A stretch of 64,000 nucleotides of DNA. Origin: Streptomyces sp. ISL-98 (GTDB lineage: Bacteria; Actinomycetota; Actinomycetes; Streptomycetales; Streptomycetaceae). Shown here one piece after another: positions 26,353 to 34,480 of the stretch. The translations under genes were made by a program, and so were the position numbers. Position 1 is the stretch's first letter. Every line of letters begins with the position of its first letter. The notes below the pieces were generated by a model. It searched no databases and was not told the origin of the DNA. It saw nothing but the letters and a program-made list of their open reading frames with translations. The DNA lies in contig NZ_JAGGPB010000064.1 in the NCBI RefSeq assembly GCF_018614055.1, positions 1 to 64,000 of the forward strand. The letters are read 5' to 3'.

Positions 26353-27021
26353 TCAGAGGCTGCGGGCGGTGATGTCGCCGTAGGCGGTGGTCGCGCGGAT
26401 GTTCACGGCGGTGGCGCCTTCGGTGTTCTTGAGGGCGTTGTGGATCCGGCCGTAGGTGGTGCCGGCGTCCAGACAGGCGGAGACTCCGCGGGCGGCGCCG
26501 ATGGAGATCTCGCCGGACTCGGTGCGCAGGACGACCGTGCCGCGTGCGGCCTCGGCGATGTGGAGGTCGCCCTTTTGGGTGCTGATCTGTGCGGGGCCGC
26601 CCAGGCGGCCGACCGAGATGTCGCCGGCGAGGGTGGTGAGGCGGGCGCTTTCGGTCTCGTCGAGCTTGACCGAGCCGTGCGCGCCCTCGAAGGCGACGTC
26701 GCCGAGCCGTCCGACGCCCCGGAGTTCGGCGGCGGCGGCCTTCGCTTCGATGCGGGAGCCGGCGGGCAGCTGGACCGTCACCTCGACGGATCCGGAGCTG
26801 CCGAGGATCCGGTTCTTCGCCGGTGAGACCTCGATCCGCAGGACGCCGTCGCTGTAGGCGACCTCGGTCTGCTCCGCCGCCTTCACGTCGCGGCTCTTCG
26901 AGGCGTCCGCGGGCAGGACCTCGACCGTGGTGTCGGCCCGGTCGGCGGCGATGAACCGGATGCGGCCCGCGGGGATGTCCAGGATGGCGGCGACCGGGGC
27001 GGGGGTGTCGAACTTCTGCAT
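26353..27021 (-). CDS. DUF4097 beta-strand repeat protein
   Basis: A 222-residue protein beginning MQKFDTPAPVAAILDIPAGR with many short repeats of the form xGDIxVGRxxGxxxxxT, for example TTLAGDISVGRLGGPAQIST, KGDLHIAEAARGTVVL and SGEISIGAARGVSACL, and ending TTAYGDITARSL. These form a right-handed beta-helix-like stack. There is no signal peptide. Such proteins in Streptomyces commonly sit behind a GbsR/MarR-type regulator, as here, where the divergent gene at 27208 lies across an operator-rich spacer. Confidence 0.88.
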   Translation of the reverse strand: MQKFDTPAPVAAILDIPAGRIRFIAADRADTTVEVLPADASKSRDVKAAEQTEVAYSDGVLRIEVSPAKNRILGSSGSVEVTVQLPAGSRIEAKAAAAELRGVGRLGDVAFEGAHGSVKLDETESARLTTLAGDISVGRLGGPAQISTQKGDLHIAEAARGTVVLRTESGEISIGAARGVSACLDAGTTYGRIHNALKNTEGATAVNIRATTAYGDITARSL

Positions 27022-27065
27022 TGTGCTCTCCTGTGACTCGTTTGTTTCTGACGATGGAAAAGCTA

Positions 27066-27187
27066 CGTTGCATTCAAGAACCCTTCAATATGTTCGTTGC
27101 GTCTAATCATCATTGATGCAGGTCAAAGGCATAGAATCGTTGCAGTGGCCTTGGAGATTAATGCAACGATGCAGCCTGTTCGTTGCA
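27066..27187. promoter_or_regulatory. Divergent promoter with five CGTTGCA heptamers
   Basis: CGTTGCA occurs at 27066-27072, 27138-27144 and 27181-27187, its reverse TGCAACG at 27162-27168, and a near-match CGTTGCG at 27095-27101. The 120-base spacer is AT-richer than its surroundings. The position between the DUF4097 gene and its divergent regulator makes these likely regulator binding sites. Confidence 0.65.
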
Positions 27188-27207
27188 ATAGAGTGGGAGT
27201 GAACGCC

Positions 27208-28398
27208 ATGCTGGAGGCACCACGGACCGCGACGGAGATCGCGATGCCGGGAGGCAGACTCACCCAGCAGGAACGCCAGCAGATCGCGCTGGGACTGGCC
27301 GACGGCCTCGCCTACGCGGAGATCGCCAGACGTCTCGACCGCCCCACCTCGACGATCACGCGTGAGGTGATGCGCAACGGCGGCCCCACCACCTACCGTG
27401 CCGACCTGGCCCACCGCGCCACCGAACGCCGCGCCCACCGGCGCAGGCCCGCCTCCTCCCGACGGGCGGAGTCAGTCCCCCAGCCGCACGGACGTGACGC
27501 CGAGGCCGTGCATGAGTACGAGGAAACGTTCACCACCGTCCTCATGGCTGCGGGCACGCCCAAGATGATGGCCCGAGTGCTGACCTGCCTCTACACCACC
27601 GACGCCGGCAGCCTCACCGCGTCCGAACTCGTCCAGCACCTCCAGGTCAGCCCGGCGTCCATCTCCAAAGCGATCACGTTCCTCGAAAGCCAGGGCCTCG
27701 TCCACCGGGAACACGACGAACGCCGCCGCGACCGCTACATCGTCGACGACGACGTCTGGTACCAATCGACGATGGCCAGCGCCCGCGCCACCGCCCACCT
27801 CGTCGCAACCGCACGCCAAGGCGTCGCCATCCTCGGCCCCCACACCCCGGCCGCCACCCGCCTCGAAAACATCGCCCGCTTCGTCAACTTCATCAGCGAG
27901 AGCATCACCCGCGCCGCACAGCAGGCCCGCGAAATCCTCCACACAAACCCGAAGCGAACTCAGGCGGCACTGCCACGCCAAGTTCAGATCGCGGATAGAA
28001 GCAACGGGGCCGGCTGGAGGCGCGACAGCTACTGTGCACCCTGGGTCAGGGCGCCGCGTGTCGGCTGTGGGCGGCGGCACCGCTGCGCCTCGCAACCGGT
28101 CGGCGTCCGGCCCATGCACCGCCGAGGGTTATTTGCATGGGCGGCAACCACTTCCGCCCCGGTGGCTAAGTTCACGACTTCCGGGAGGCACCCCGAGGCA
28201 GGCCCCGCCGTTCCTCATCAACTGCGATGCAGCCCGGGCTTGCTCTCCAGGGCATTGCTGACCTCCTGGAAGAACGCCTTGCGTGAGCGATCGACGGCTC
28301 GGTGGGCCTCTTCCATCGTCTCCTGGGCCAGGGTCCGCAACGCCTCGTCTGTCAGGGCGGATGCGGACTCCACCGTGGCAATGCAGGAGGACAGGTAG
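27208..28398 (+). CDS. Regulator with HTH_38 and MarR/GbsR-like winged helix; abnormal C-terminus
   Basis: Residues 10-60 (GRLTQQERQQIALGLADGLA, then YAEIARRLDRPTSTITREVM) are an IS30-type helix-turn-helix. Residues about 105-240 form a MarR/GbsR-like domain: MMARVLTCLYTTDAGSLTAS, then LVQHLQVSPASISKAITFLE and GLVHREHDERRRDRY. The recognisable protein ends near 27955 (AQQAREILHTNP). The open frame then runs 440 bases more with Arg/Ala-rich, non-domain sequence and overlaps an antisense gene, which suggests the original stop was lost by a frameshift. It probably represses the divergent DUF4097-hydrolase unit. Confidence 0.7.
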   Translation: MLEAPRTATEIAMPGGRLTQQERQQIALGLADGLAYAEIARRLDRPTSTITREVMRNGGPTTYRADLAHRATERRAHRRRPASSRRAESVPQPHGRDAEAVHEYEETFTTVLMAAGTPKMMARVLTCLYTTDAGSLTASELVQHLQVSPASISKAITFLESQGLVHREHDERRRDRYIVDDDVWYQSTMASARATAHLVATARQGVAILGPHTPAATRLENIARFVNFISESITRAAQQAREILHTNPKRTQAALPRQVQIADRSNGAGWRRDSYCAPWVRAPRVGCGRRHRCASQPVGVRPMHRRGLFAWAATTSAPVAKFTTSGRHPEAGPAVPHQLRCSPGLLSRALLTSWKNALRERSTARWASSIVSWARVRNASSVRADADSTVAMQEDR

Positions 28399-28811
28399 GC
28401 GCCCGTATTGCGCGTCAACTTACGCACCGCCTCACGGAGCGGTTCAGGCCCCTCAACGCCGGCTTTGGCACTGAAAGGACGCAAAGCGGCAACCAGCTCG
28501 CGGGCACGTCGCCTCTCCTCCGCCCTTGCTTCCCCGGACTGCTCCAGCGCGACGCCCTCGACCGCGCCGACCGGCCGCAGGTACGCGACGAGCAGCTTGG
28601 TGGCCTGCATCCGGACGGGGGCGATGGCGTCCAGGGCGGCGTCGAGCGCGGCGGCGTAGGCCGTGTAGACCTCTCGGCGAGTCTGGGACCGCCACAGGTG
28701 GTGCTGGGCGCGGGCCTGGTGGCGTGTGGCCCGGCTGATGATGAGCGCAGCCAGTGTGGCAGTCGCGCCGCCGATCGCGGCTCCCACAAGTGCCGCTATC
28801 CCCTGGTCCAC
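28218..28811 (-). CDS. Hypothetical protein with one N-terminal membrane helix
   Basis: The 197-residue protein opens MDQGIAALVGAAIGGATATL and ALIISRATRHQ, a glycine-rich membrane helix, and then a long helical cytosolic part with heptad-like patterning (VYTAYAAALDAALDAIAPVR, RRARELVAALRPFSAKA). This layout is common in Streptomyces proteins of unknown role. Its last 180 bases overlap the aberrant read-through tail of the regulator on the other strand, which supports that tail being non-native. Confidence 0.75.
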   Translation of the reverse strand: MDQGIAALVGAAIGGATATLAALIISRATRHQARAQHHLWRSQTRREVYTAYAAALDAALDAIAPVRMQATKLLVAYLRPVGAVEGVALEQSGEARAEERRRARELVAALRPFSAKAGVEGPEPLREAVRKLTRNTGAYLSSCIATVESASALTDEALRTLAQETMEEAHRAVDRSRKAFFQEVSNALESKPGLHRS

Positions 28812-29340
28812 TGTGGGCCCCCGTTCCCCGTGGGCATCATTTAATAAGCAGTGGCGCGCCGTCAGCCACCGGCTGACAGCTCGCGGCGCTGCTGGGCGGG
28901 CGTCAGATGCCGGGTGACAGTGGCCAGCGCGAATTCCCCACGTACGGCCAGTTGGCGCGTCACTCTCCGTGGCAGGGGGAAAGCGGCGCCGTTCCCCCTC
29001 ATCTTCGTCGCGGTCGCGTGACCCCTAGCCTTCCCGGACAGCCGACTCCTCGGCAAGACCGCCATCACCACGGAGGTGACGCCGGCCCGAGATTTGTTCG
29101 GCAAGTTGGTGGTCGGCGCAGGCGGTAGTGGGCTACTGGCCGTGGCGGAAGGTGTCGAGTTGGCGTCGGCCGTGGGGCCAGAACCAGGAGAAGGGCAGCT
29201 CCGGCGGCGCCACCCAGTAGACAGAAGCGGAGAATTCCCGCTCGTGCACCTACGCCGCCGTGACCCGACCACCCGAGAGTGGTCGAGGGCTACGAAATCT
29301 TGCCGGAGCCACTTCAACGAGTCCGTGGACAGCCGCTCTT
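28812..29340. other. Decayed stretch without an intact gene
   Basis: No frame on either strand is convincing. A minus-strand frame ends RVTRQLAVRGEFALATVTRH, and a related ending, SVTPQLAVRREFLVATVNTV, occurs at 31283-31360, so the two share a short ancestral sequence of unknown origin. Confidence 0.35.
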
Positions 29341-29445
29341 GCCCCGTCCAGCAAGTCGCTCATCCGGTGGGTGGTGCACCAGCGCCGGGCCGGTGGGGTT
29401 CTTGGAGTCACGGACGGCCACCCAACCGGGAGAAACAGCCCTGTC
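29341..29445 (-). pseudogene. DUF397 protein C-terminal fragment
   Basis: The minus strand reads GWVAVRDSKNPTGPALVHHP. The VAVRDSKNPTGPAL block is the diagnostic core of DUF397, a small actinobacterial protein normally encoded beside XRE/DUF5753 regulators. The N-terminal WRKSSYS-type half is not visible and the tail is out of frame, so only a remnant survives. Confidence 0.5.
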
Positions 29446-30076
29446 AGCGCGGCTCGACGGCTCCACCGGGGTCGCTGTGGTGCCGGTCGGCCAGGGCGGT
29501 GATTCCTGCTGCGGCAGCGGCGGCGAGGTCGGTGACCATCGCGTCGTCGACGGACAGGTTGAGGATGTACAGGGCGGACGCCAGGGAGCCGAGCAGCAGC
29601 AGGTGGGCCATCGCGGGGTCGACGGCCCCGGCCAGCTCGCCGCGGGCCACGGCCTGTTCGATGATTTCGGCGAAGCAGGCCTGTTCGGCGGCCAGGAAGG
29701 TGTCCTGGAACCGGGTATCCAGTTCGGGATTGCTGGCAAGTTCGCTGATCAGGGCCGGTGCCAGCTGTCGGGCCGCCGGGGCGGCCATGCGGACGTGAAA
29801 CGTGCGGACCAGCGCCAGCAGGTCCCCGTGCAAGGAGCCGGTGCCGGCCAGCGGAGGCAGCTGCTGCTCGTGCATGGTGGCGACGAACGCCATCTCGGCC
29901 TTCGAGGCGTAGCGGCGGTAGATCGCCGCCTTGCCCACCCCGGCGCGCGCCGCGACCTGGTCGACGGTCAGGGCCGGGTAGCCGATTTCGTCGATCAGCT
30001 CACGGGTGGTCTGCAGGATTTTGTGATCCACGCGACTGTCTCGGGGGCGTCCACCCCGTTGCCTTCTCGCTGTCAT
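29444..30076 (-). CDS. TetR/AcrR-family transcriptional regulator
   Basis: The 210-residue protein has the standard N-terminal helix-turn-helix (ILQTTRELIDEIGYPALTVD, then QVAARAGVGKAAIYRRYASK) followed by an all-helical ligand domain ending near LADRHHSD. It diverges from the DUF6463 gene across 137 bases containing inverted GTATC/GATAC and CGAAACC/GGTTTCG motifs, so it probably represses that operon and itself. Confidence 0.9.
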   Translation of the reverse strand: MTARRQRGGRPRDSRVDHKILQTTRELIDEIGYPALTVDQVAARAGVGKAAIYRRYASKAEMAFVATMHEQQLPPLAGTGSLHGDLLALVRTFHVRMAAPAARQLAPALISELASNPELDTRFQDTFLAAEQACFAEIIEQAVARGELAGAVDPAMAHLLLLGSLASALYILNLSVDDAMVTDLAAAAAAGITALADRHHSDPGGAVEPR

Positions 30077-30084
30077 GCTCGCAT

Positions 30085-30132
30085 GATACGGAACGCGAGT
30101 ATCGAAACCCCAGTATCGGAACTATGGTTTCG
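30085..30132. promoter_or_regulatory. Probable TetR operator dyads
   Basis: GATAC (30085-30089) faces GTATC (30099-30103), and CGAAACC (30103-30109) faces GGTTTCG (30126-30132). The phrase AGTATCG also recurs at 30099 and 30112. Nested dyads between a TetR gene and a divergent operon are the expected repressor site. Confidence 0.6.
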
Positions 30133-30213
30133 GGGATCACTGGGCCCCGCTACGCATAGACAACCGCGACGAAGTCGCACCGCGCGGCTTCGCAACAAGA
30201 ACGGAGAACTCAG

Positions 30214-30624
30214 ATGATCAAGTGGGCTGGCTGGATCATCACGTTATGCGGAACCGCACACACGCTCGGCGCCCTGACGGTGGAGAAAGCCGCGCGCCAC
30301 GCCGGGACATGGTTCAGCGGCGGACTGTGGAGCGAGAACCTCGCCGACATGAGCCCGGCGGGCAGCGCGTACTGGATGAGCCTGGCAAGCTTCGGCATAC
30401 CGCTCATCCTGGTCGGCCTGACGGTGCTGTGGCTGGACCGCCGCGGCATCACCCCACCGGCATTCATCGCCTGGACGCTGGGGACCTGGACCGTCGTCGA
30501 CGCCGTGGTCCTCCCGTTCACACCCTGGCCGCTCTTCGCGCTCGCGTGCGCCCTGCTGCTGATCGGAGCCCGCCGCGCCCGCCGCGACAACCCTGCGCCC
30601 AAGGCCGGGCTTCCACGAGCGTGA
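30214..30624 (+). CDS. DUF6463 family membrane protein
   Basis: The 136-residue protein has about four hydrophobic helices: WAGWIITLCGTAHTLGALTV, WMSLASFGIPLILVGLTVLW, PPAFIAWTLGTWTVVDAVVL and LFALACALLLIGARRAR. The N-terminal GTAHTLGAL and the spacing match DUF6463. GGAG precedes the ATG at a good distance. Its stop overlaps the GTG of the DUF2867 gene, so both belong to one TetR-controlled operon. Confidence 0.82.
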   Translation: MIKWAGWIITLCGTAHTLGALTVEKAARHAGTWFSGGLWSENLADMSPAGSAYWMSLASFGIPLILVGLTVLWLDRRGITPPAFIAWTLGTWTVVDAVVLPFTPWPLFALACALLLIGARRARRDNPAPKAGLPRA

Positions 30625-31285
30625 ACATAGGCCGCGCCAGCAACAGGTGGTATGTCGGCATGAGACTCCCCAACAGTGAGCACACCGATCAGCCGTGGCG
30701 CATCCACGAGATCGCTGCCGACTTCCACCTCGAGGACGTGCGGGCGCTGCCAACCCCCGGCGGCCCAGACGACTTCGAGCGATTCGTGCGGATGGGCGAA
30801 CGGATGGCCGGCGAGGACCACAAGCGAACGGACGGCTGGGCATGGCCGGCGCGCGCCCTGTGGGACCTGCGCCGGCAGCTCGGGCGGCTGCTGGGCTGGG
30901 ACCGTCCAGAACACGACCTCGGCGCGCGGGTGTCGAGCCTGCGGGACCGGCTGTCGGCCGATCTGCGCGAGGGCCGACCGCACCGGTGCCCCACGGGGCG
31001 CCGTTTCGCCCGGTCTACCTCACCGACAACGAGATGGCCGGGAGCTGTCCAACAAGACCGTGCACTGCCTCTCCTATTACGATTGGGTCCCGACAGCTCG
31101 GGGGGCTATTGGGCCCAGATGGCCACGCTGGTCAAACCGAACGGCCTGTTGGGGCGGGCCTACATGGCCGGGTCCGACCGTTTCGCTACCTGATCGTCTA
31201 CCTGCAGCTGATGAAGCAGATCGCCCGCAGATGGCAGAACACCCCACCTGGCCCCGCCACCATCACCGAACCCGCAACGGGCTGA
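30621..31285 (+). pseudogene. DUF2867 protein with several frameshifts
   Basis: The GTG start overlaps the DUF6463 stop. Sense segments in order are MRLPNSEHTDQPWRIHEIAA and WAWPARALWDLRRQLGRLLG; APFRPVYLTDNEMAG; ELSNKTVHCLSYYDWVPTAR; GGYWAQMATLVKPNGLLGRA; and FRYLIVYLQLMKQIARRWQN. All belong to DUF2867, but they lie in alternating frames with about four shifts after 31000. Either the 3' third has decayed or the sequence there carries several indels. The intact 5' part is good coding sequence. Confidence 0.75.
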
Positions 31286-31384
31286 GTTCGTCGAGATGGA
31301 CGGTGTTGACAGTGGCCACCAGAAATTCTCTACGGACGGCCAGTTGGGGTGTAACCGAGGGTGTCCATTGTCGGCTCGACGGCA

Positions 31385-32380
31385 TTACCCGTGGGCTCGT
31401 GGGCGGTTGTTCGGCCGGCGCCTTCCGGCCCAGGCCAGTGCATCCTCGGCTTGGGCAGCCAGCGTGGTGACGAGGTCGGCTGCGGAGGGCAGATCGGTGA
31501 TGAGGTCGACAGCCTCGCCCGCCCAGACCGGCAGGGACGGAATCACCCCTCGTGCCACGTCGTCGTGGTAGTCCCGACGGGCCTGGGAGTCGCCGACCAG
31601 CTCGGCCTCCCGGCCGCGCCATCGGTCGAGATAGGGGTGGCTGAGAGTGCGGGCGGTGTACTTCTCCGTCGGCCAGCTCGCGCCGCGGGCGATGTCCAAC
31701 ACGCTGCTGCGTTCGGTGTCCTGTCCGCGTCCTTCGACGATGGCCTTGCTGATGGAACGGTCGACCAGGGCTTCGGTCGTGGCCTGGAAGCGGGTGCCGA
31801 TGAGTGCTCCGGCGGCACCCAGGGCCAGGGCTGCGGCGACGCCGCGACCGTCGGCGATCCCGCCGGCCGCCAGGACCGGTACCGGTGCCGCGAGGTCCAC
31901 CACGAGCGGCACGAACGGCAGCGTGGACCGGCCGCGGCGGGCGCCGTGGCCACCGCTCTCGGTTCCCTGTGCCACGATGACGTCGGCGCCCACGTCCACG
32001 GCCCGCCTGGCCTCGTCCAGATCGGTGACCTGAACGATCAGAACCGCGTTCGACCGGCGGATCCGGTCGACGAACGGGCTCGGGTCGCCGAAGGACAACA
32101 TCACCGCCGCGGGGCTGAACTCCAGCGCCTGCTCCACAGCGCCGGCATCGATCGCCCAGGTCAGAAAACCGACACCCCACGGCTCGTCGGTGCCCTCCGC
32201 GACGATCGGCAGCTCTCGCTCCAGCCAAGCCCGGTCCCCGTACGCACCGCCCAGCAGCCCGAGGCCGCCTGCTCGGGAGACGGCCGCGGCCAGTGCGCCC
32301 CCGGCCGAACCGCCCATCGGTGCCAGCACGATCGGGTGCCGCACGCCCAACAACTCCGTCAACTCCGTCGACAACGCCAT
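31385..32380 (-). CDS. Nitronate monooxygenase-like NAD(P)H-dependent flavin oxidoreductase
   Basis: The 331-residue TIM-barrel flavoprotein has the NMO/2-nitropropane dioxygenase signature: PIVLAPMGGSAGGALAAAVS at the N-terminus, the FMN-binding VIVAQGTESGGHGARRG, and VLAAGGIADGRGVAAALALG followed by GAAGALIGTRFQATTEA. The catalytic His is expected in the GGHG motif. It would oxidise nitronates or act as an enoyl-reductase-like flavin enzyme. The start MALSTELTELLG is chosen over an upstream ATG because the barrel begins there. Standalone. Confidence 0.88.
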   Translation of the reverse strand: MALSTELTELLGVRHPIVLAPMGGSAGGALAAAVSRAGGLGLLGGAYGDRAWLERELPIVAEGTDEPWGVGFLTWAIDAGAVEQALEFSPAAVMLSFGDPSPFVDRIRRSNAVLIVQVTDLDEARRAVDVGADVIVAQGTESGGHGARRGRSTLPFVPLVVDLAAPVPVLAAGGIADGRGVAAALALGAAGALIGTRFQATTEALVDRSISKAIVEGRGQDTERSSVLDIARGASWPTEKYTARTLSHPYLDRWRGREAELVGDSQARRDYHDDVARGVIPSLPVWAGEAVDLITDLPSAADLVTTLAAQAEDALAWAGRRRPNNRPRAHG

Positions 32381-32512
32381 GGCCACATCATCGCTCCCGT
32401 GCCGACGGACAGGGCACGGGCCGAGGCAACGCGCCTCCGCTAGAGCGCTACGCCGAGCCGTCGGCCCGTCGACGGCTGCGTGTTGTGACAACCGCGGCCG
32501 GATAGTTCCCCA

Positions 32513-32878
32513 CTAACTGGCCGCGGGCGGGAATCTGAACTGGCCACTAACAGCCGGGCCATCGCTCCTGGGAGGCGATCCACTCCCGACGGGCGTAGGC
32601 GCGGACCGCGTCCCGCTCGGCATCCGTGCAGCCGTTCTCCAAGCTGGAGGGATGTCACCTGTGGTGCTGGCCCCGTGCTGCTGGTCGGGGCGCACGAGTT
32701 GCTCAGCAACATCGGAGGCGTCGGTGCGTAACTCCACGTCCATCGGCACCGGGTGGCGGGAATCCTCCTGGTAGGGACGCGGCAGGTAGCTGCCGCGCCC
32801 GTGGCACAGGGCGAGCGCGTCCAGGACGGCCGCGGTCTCCAGCAGGTCGTCCCGGCACTCCAGCGCCAGGCTGCTCAC
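32513..32878 (-). CDS. Hypothetical protein, probably truncated
   Basis: The first 65 residues (MSSLALECRDDLLETAAVLD, then ALALCHGRGSYLPRPYQEDS) have strong coding bias. After about residue 70 the text becomes low-complexity (Ser/Pro/Arg), suggesting a frameshift or deletion. No domain is recognised. Confidence 0.35.
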   Translation of the reverse strand: MSSLALECRDDLLETAAVLDALALCHGRGSYLPRPYQEDSRHPVPMDVELRTDASDVAEQLVRPDQQHGASTTGDIPPAWRTAARMPSGTRSAPTPVGSGSPPRSDGPAVSGQFRFPPAAS

Positions 32879-32940
32879 CTGGGCACGCTACGGCGCGGCA
32901 CGAACCCCCGGAGTTGCTTTTCCCGTTCACGCGGATCGGC

Positions 32941-33477
32941 CTAGCCGGAGCGGATCCGGCTGGATGTTGTCGGCTCGTTCAATGCGAGCCGCTTGAGCAC
33001 GCGGGTCCTGTGCAGATCATGCCGTCCTGCCCAACGGCTGGGCCACGGTTCAGGCAGCGCACCTGCGCGCTCAGCTCGCGCCCGCCGCGTAGCGGCCGCG
33101 TGTGTGGTGGCGGCGGCGCTGGGCGCGGGCCGCCTCGATCGGGCCTGCGCAGCGTAGGTCGCCACCTCGGGCTCGGGGAATGCGCGGCGGCTGAGGTCGC
33201 GCATCGCGCGGTTCTGTCGCGCCACCGCTTCCGCGATGCCCTGGTCCACGTGGCGGGTCGGGGCGACTTCCTGGTATGCGGCGAGCGCGCGGCGGTCCGG
33301 GGGGCGGCCGCCCCCCGCTCGCGCAGGCTCGCGCCGACGGCCGGGAGTCCCAGGCCCGCTCGGTGACGAGCGCGCCAATCGCGGCACCGCGGTATCGGTA
33401 TCGGTATCGGTATCGGTATCGGTATCGGTATCGCCATAGTGCACGAGCGGTCGTCCCCTGCACGTACGGGGTTGCAC
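32941..33477 (-). CDS. Hypothetical protein containing a hexamer-encoded Asp-Thr repeat
   Basis: A minus-strand frame of 178 residues in which the seven GGTATC copies encode seven Asp-Thr pairs near the N-terminus. It then has a helical part, HVDQGIAEAVARQNRAMRDL and SRRAFPEPEVATYAAQARSR, with good coding bias. Between them the reading is doubtful: GALVTERAWDSRPSARA in another frame looks better, so a frameshift is possible. An alternative frame reads the repeat as Ile-Pro pairs. Function unknown. Confidence 0.35.
   Translation of the reverse strand: MQPRTCRGRPLVHYGDTDTDTDTDTDTDTAVPRLARSSPSGPGTPGRRREPARAGGGRPPDRRALAAYQEVAPTRHVDQGIAEAVARQNRAMRDLSRRAFPEPEVATYAAQARSRRPAPSAAATTHAAATRRARAERAGALPEPWPSRWAGRHDLHRTRVLKRLALNEPTTSSRIRSG
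33391..33432. repeat. Hexanucleotide microsatellite (GGTATC)x7
   Basis: Seven uninterrupted copies of GGTATC span 42 bases. Because the unit is six bases, changes in copy number keep any reading frame. The surrounding DNA is far more GC-rich than the unit. Confidence 0.95.
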
Positions 33478-33737
33478 ACTTCGTGACGTGCAGCGTCAGC
33501 ACAGCTTTGCCTGTTCATGGCGGGGGTGGGCTCTTCGCTGCCGAGATCGGCAAGCGGTACGTCGATCGCGTCGGCGATTTGCGAAGAGCACCCCGCACAG
33601 CGCACCCCATAGGCGGCCAGCCCGCACTGTCCGCCCGGACTCGGCGCGTCGCCGGACATTTTGAGTGCATTTCATACTAATCTCCCATAACGAACGAAGT
33701 CGATCTACCACAGATCGCACCCACCACGGGAGATGAC

Positions 33738-34031
33738 ATGCACAAGCTCCGCAAGGCTGCCGTCCTGGTCGCTGCCCTCGGCAGCGTCGGACTCCTGAGT
33801 ACCGGCACTGCCCACGCAGGCGGCCATGGGCACGGCCACCACCACGGCGGCGACCACTTCAACATTGGGCAGAGCTCCAACTGCAAGTCGCACGACCTGA
33901 ACCTCGACGTCCTCGGCCAGGTCGGCATCCTCAACGGCGCGCTGGGCAGCGCGCTCAACGGCGAGGGCGACCCGGGCGCACAGAAGACCCACATCGGTTC
34001 GAGCATGGGCTGCAACAACAGCGCCTTCTAA
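33738..34031 (+). CDS. Small secreted His/Gly-rich protein (copy B)
   Basis: The 97-residue precursor is closely similar to the protein at 15851-16144: signal peptide MHKLRKAAVLVAALGSVGLL, STGTAHA, then GGHGHGHHHGGDHFNIGQSS. The core LDVLGQVGILNGALGSALNG follows, and the two Cys (NCKSHDLN, MGCNNSAF) are kept. Differences are mostly conservative and the signal and Cys are retained, which suggests selection. CGGGAG precedes the ATG. The stop codon TAA is immediately followed by the IS5-type element end, GGCCCGTCCCGTAAACC. Confidence 0.82.
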   Translation: MHKLRKAAVLVAALGSVGLLSTGTAHAGGHGHGHHHGGDHFNIGQSSNCKSHDLNLDVLGQVGILNGALGSALNGEGDPGAQKTHIGSSMGCNNSAF

Positions 34032-34101
34032 GGCCCGTCCCGTAAACCATCTCTGAATGGGTGGATGGGGTCGTGGCCGGTGGCCCTTCCGGCCGCGCCC
34101 C

Positions 34102-34480
34102 CTATCCAACGAAGTTGAGGTCGTGCAGCCGGGCGATTCCGCGCACGGCGTGGCTCACACCCTCTCCCCTGAGCCGGCAGTCGCGCAGGACCTTCCAGCA
34201 CTTCATGCCTGCGAAGACGTACTCGACACGGGCCCGGACTTGCTTGCGGGACTTGACGTGCGCCTCCTTCCGGGCCGGCAGCTCCTCGCCCCTCGCGGCG
34301 GCCGTGCGGCGCAGACGTCGGCTCGCCGCCCACCACGATGCACCAGCATGGCGGCACAGGCACCGAGACCCGCCCCGGCTCCGGCCGGCCCGCCTCGTAG
34401 GAGACACCTCGACCAGCCCCGGCCGCCCGACCCCGGTGGAGCGGACGGCCGGGGCTTCTTCATTGCCGTACGAGGTCAGC
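34102..34480 (-). pseudogene. IS5-type transposase C-terminal remnant (copy B)
   Basis: The minus strand ends RKQVRARVEYVFAGMKCWKV, then LRDCRLRGEGVSHAVRGIAR and LHDLNFVG, with stop at 34102. Upstream pieces lie in shifted frames, as in copy A. The conserved RVE-VFA-MK-WK block places it in the IS5/DDE_4 group. Inactive; part of the inverted duplication. Confidence 0.7.

Noticed and set aside
29076..30217. Long plus-strand frames over the TetR gene
   Set aside because: Antisense shadows of a well-formed TetR regulator.
33391..33432. CRISPR array
   Set aside because: The repeat unit is six bases without spacers; it is a microsatellite. No array with spaced repeats was seen anywhere in the window.
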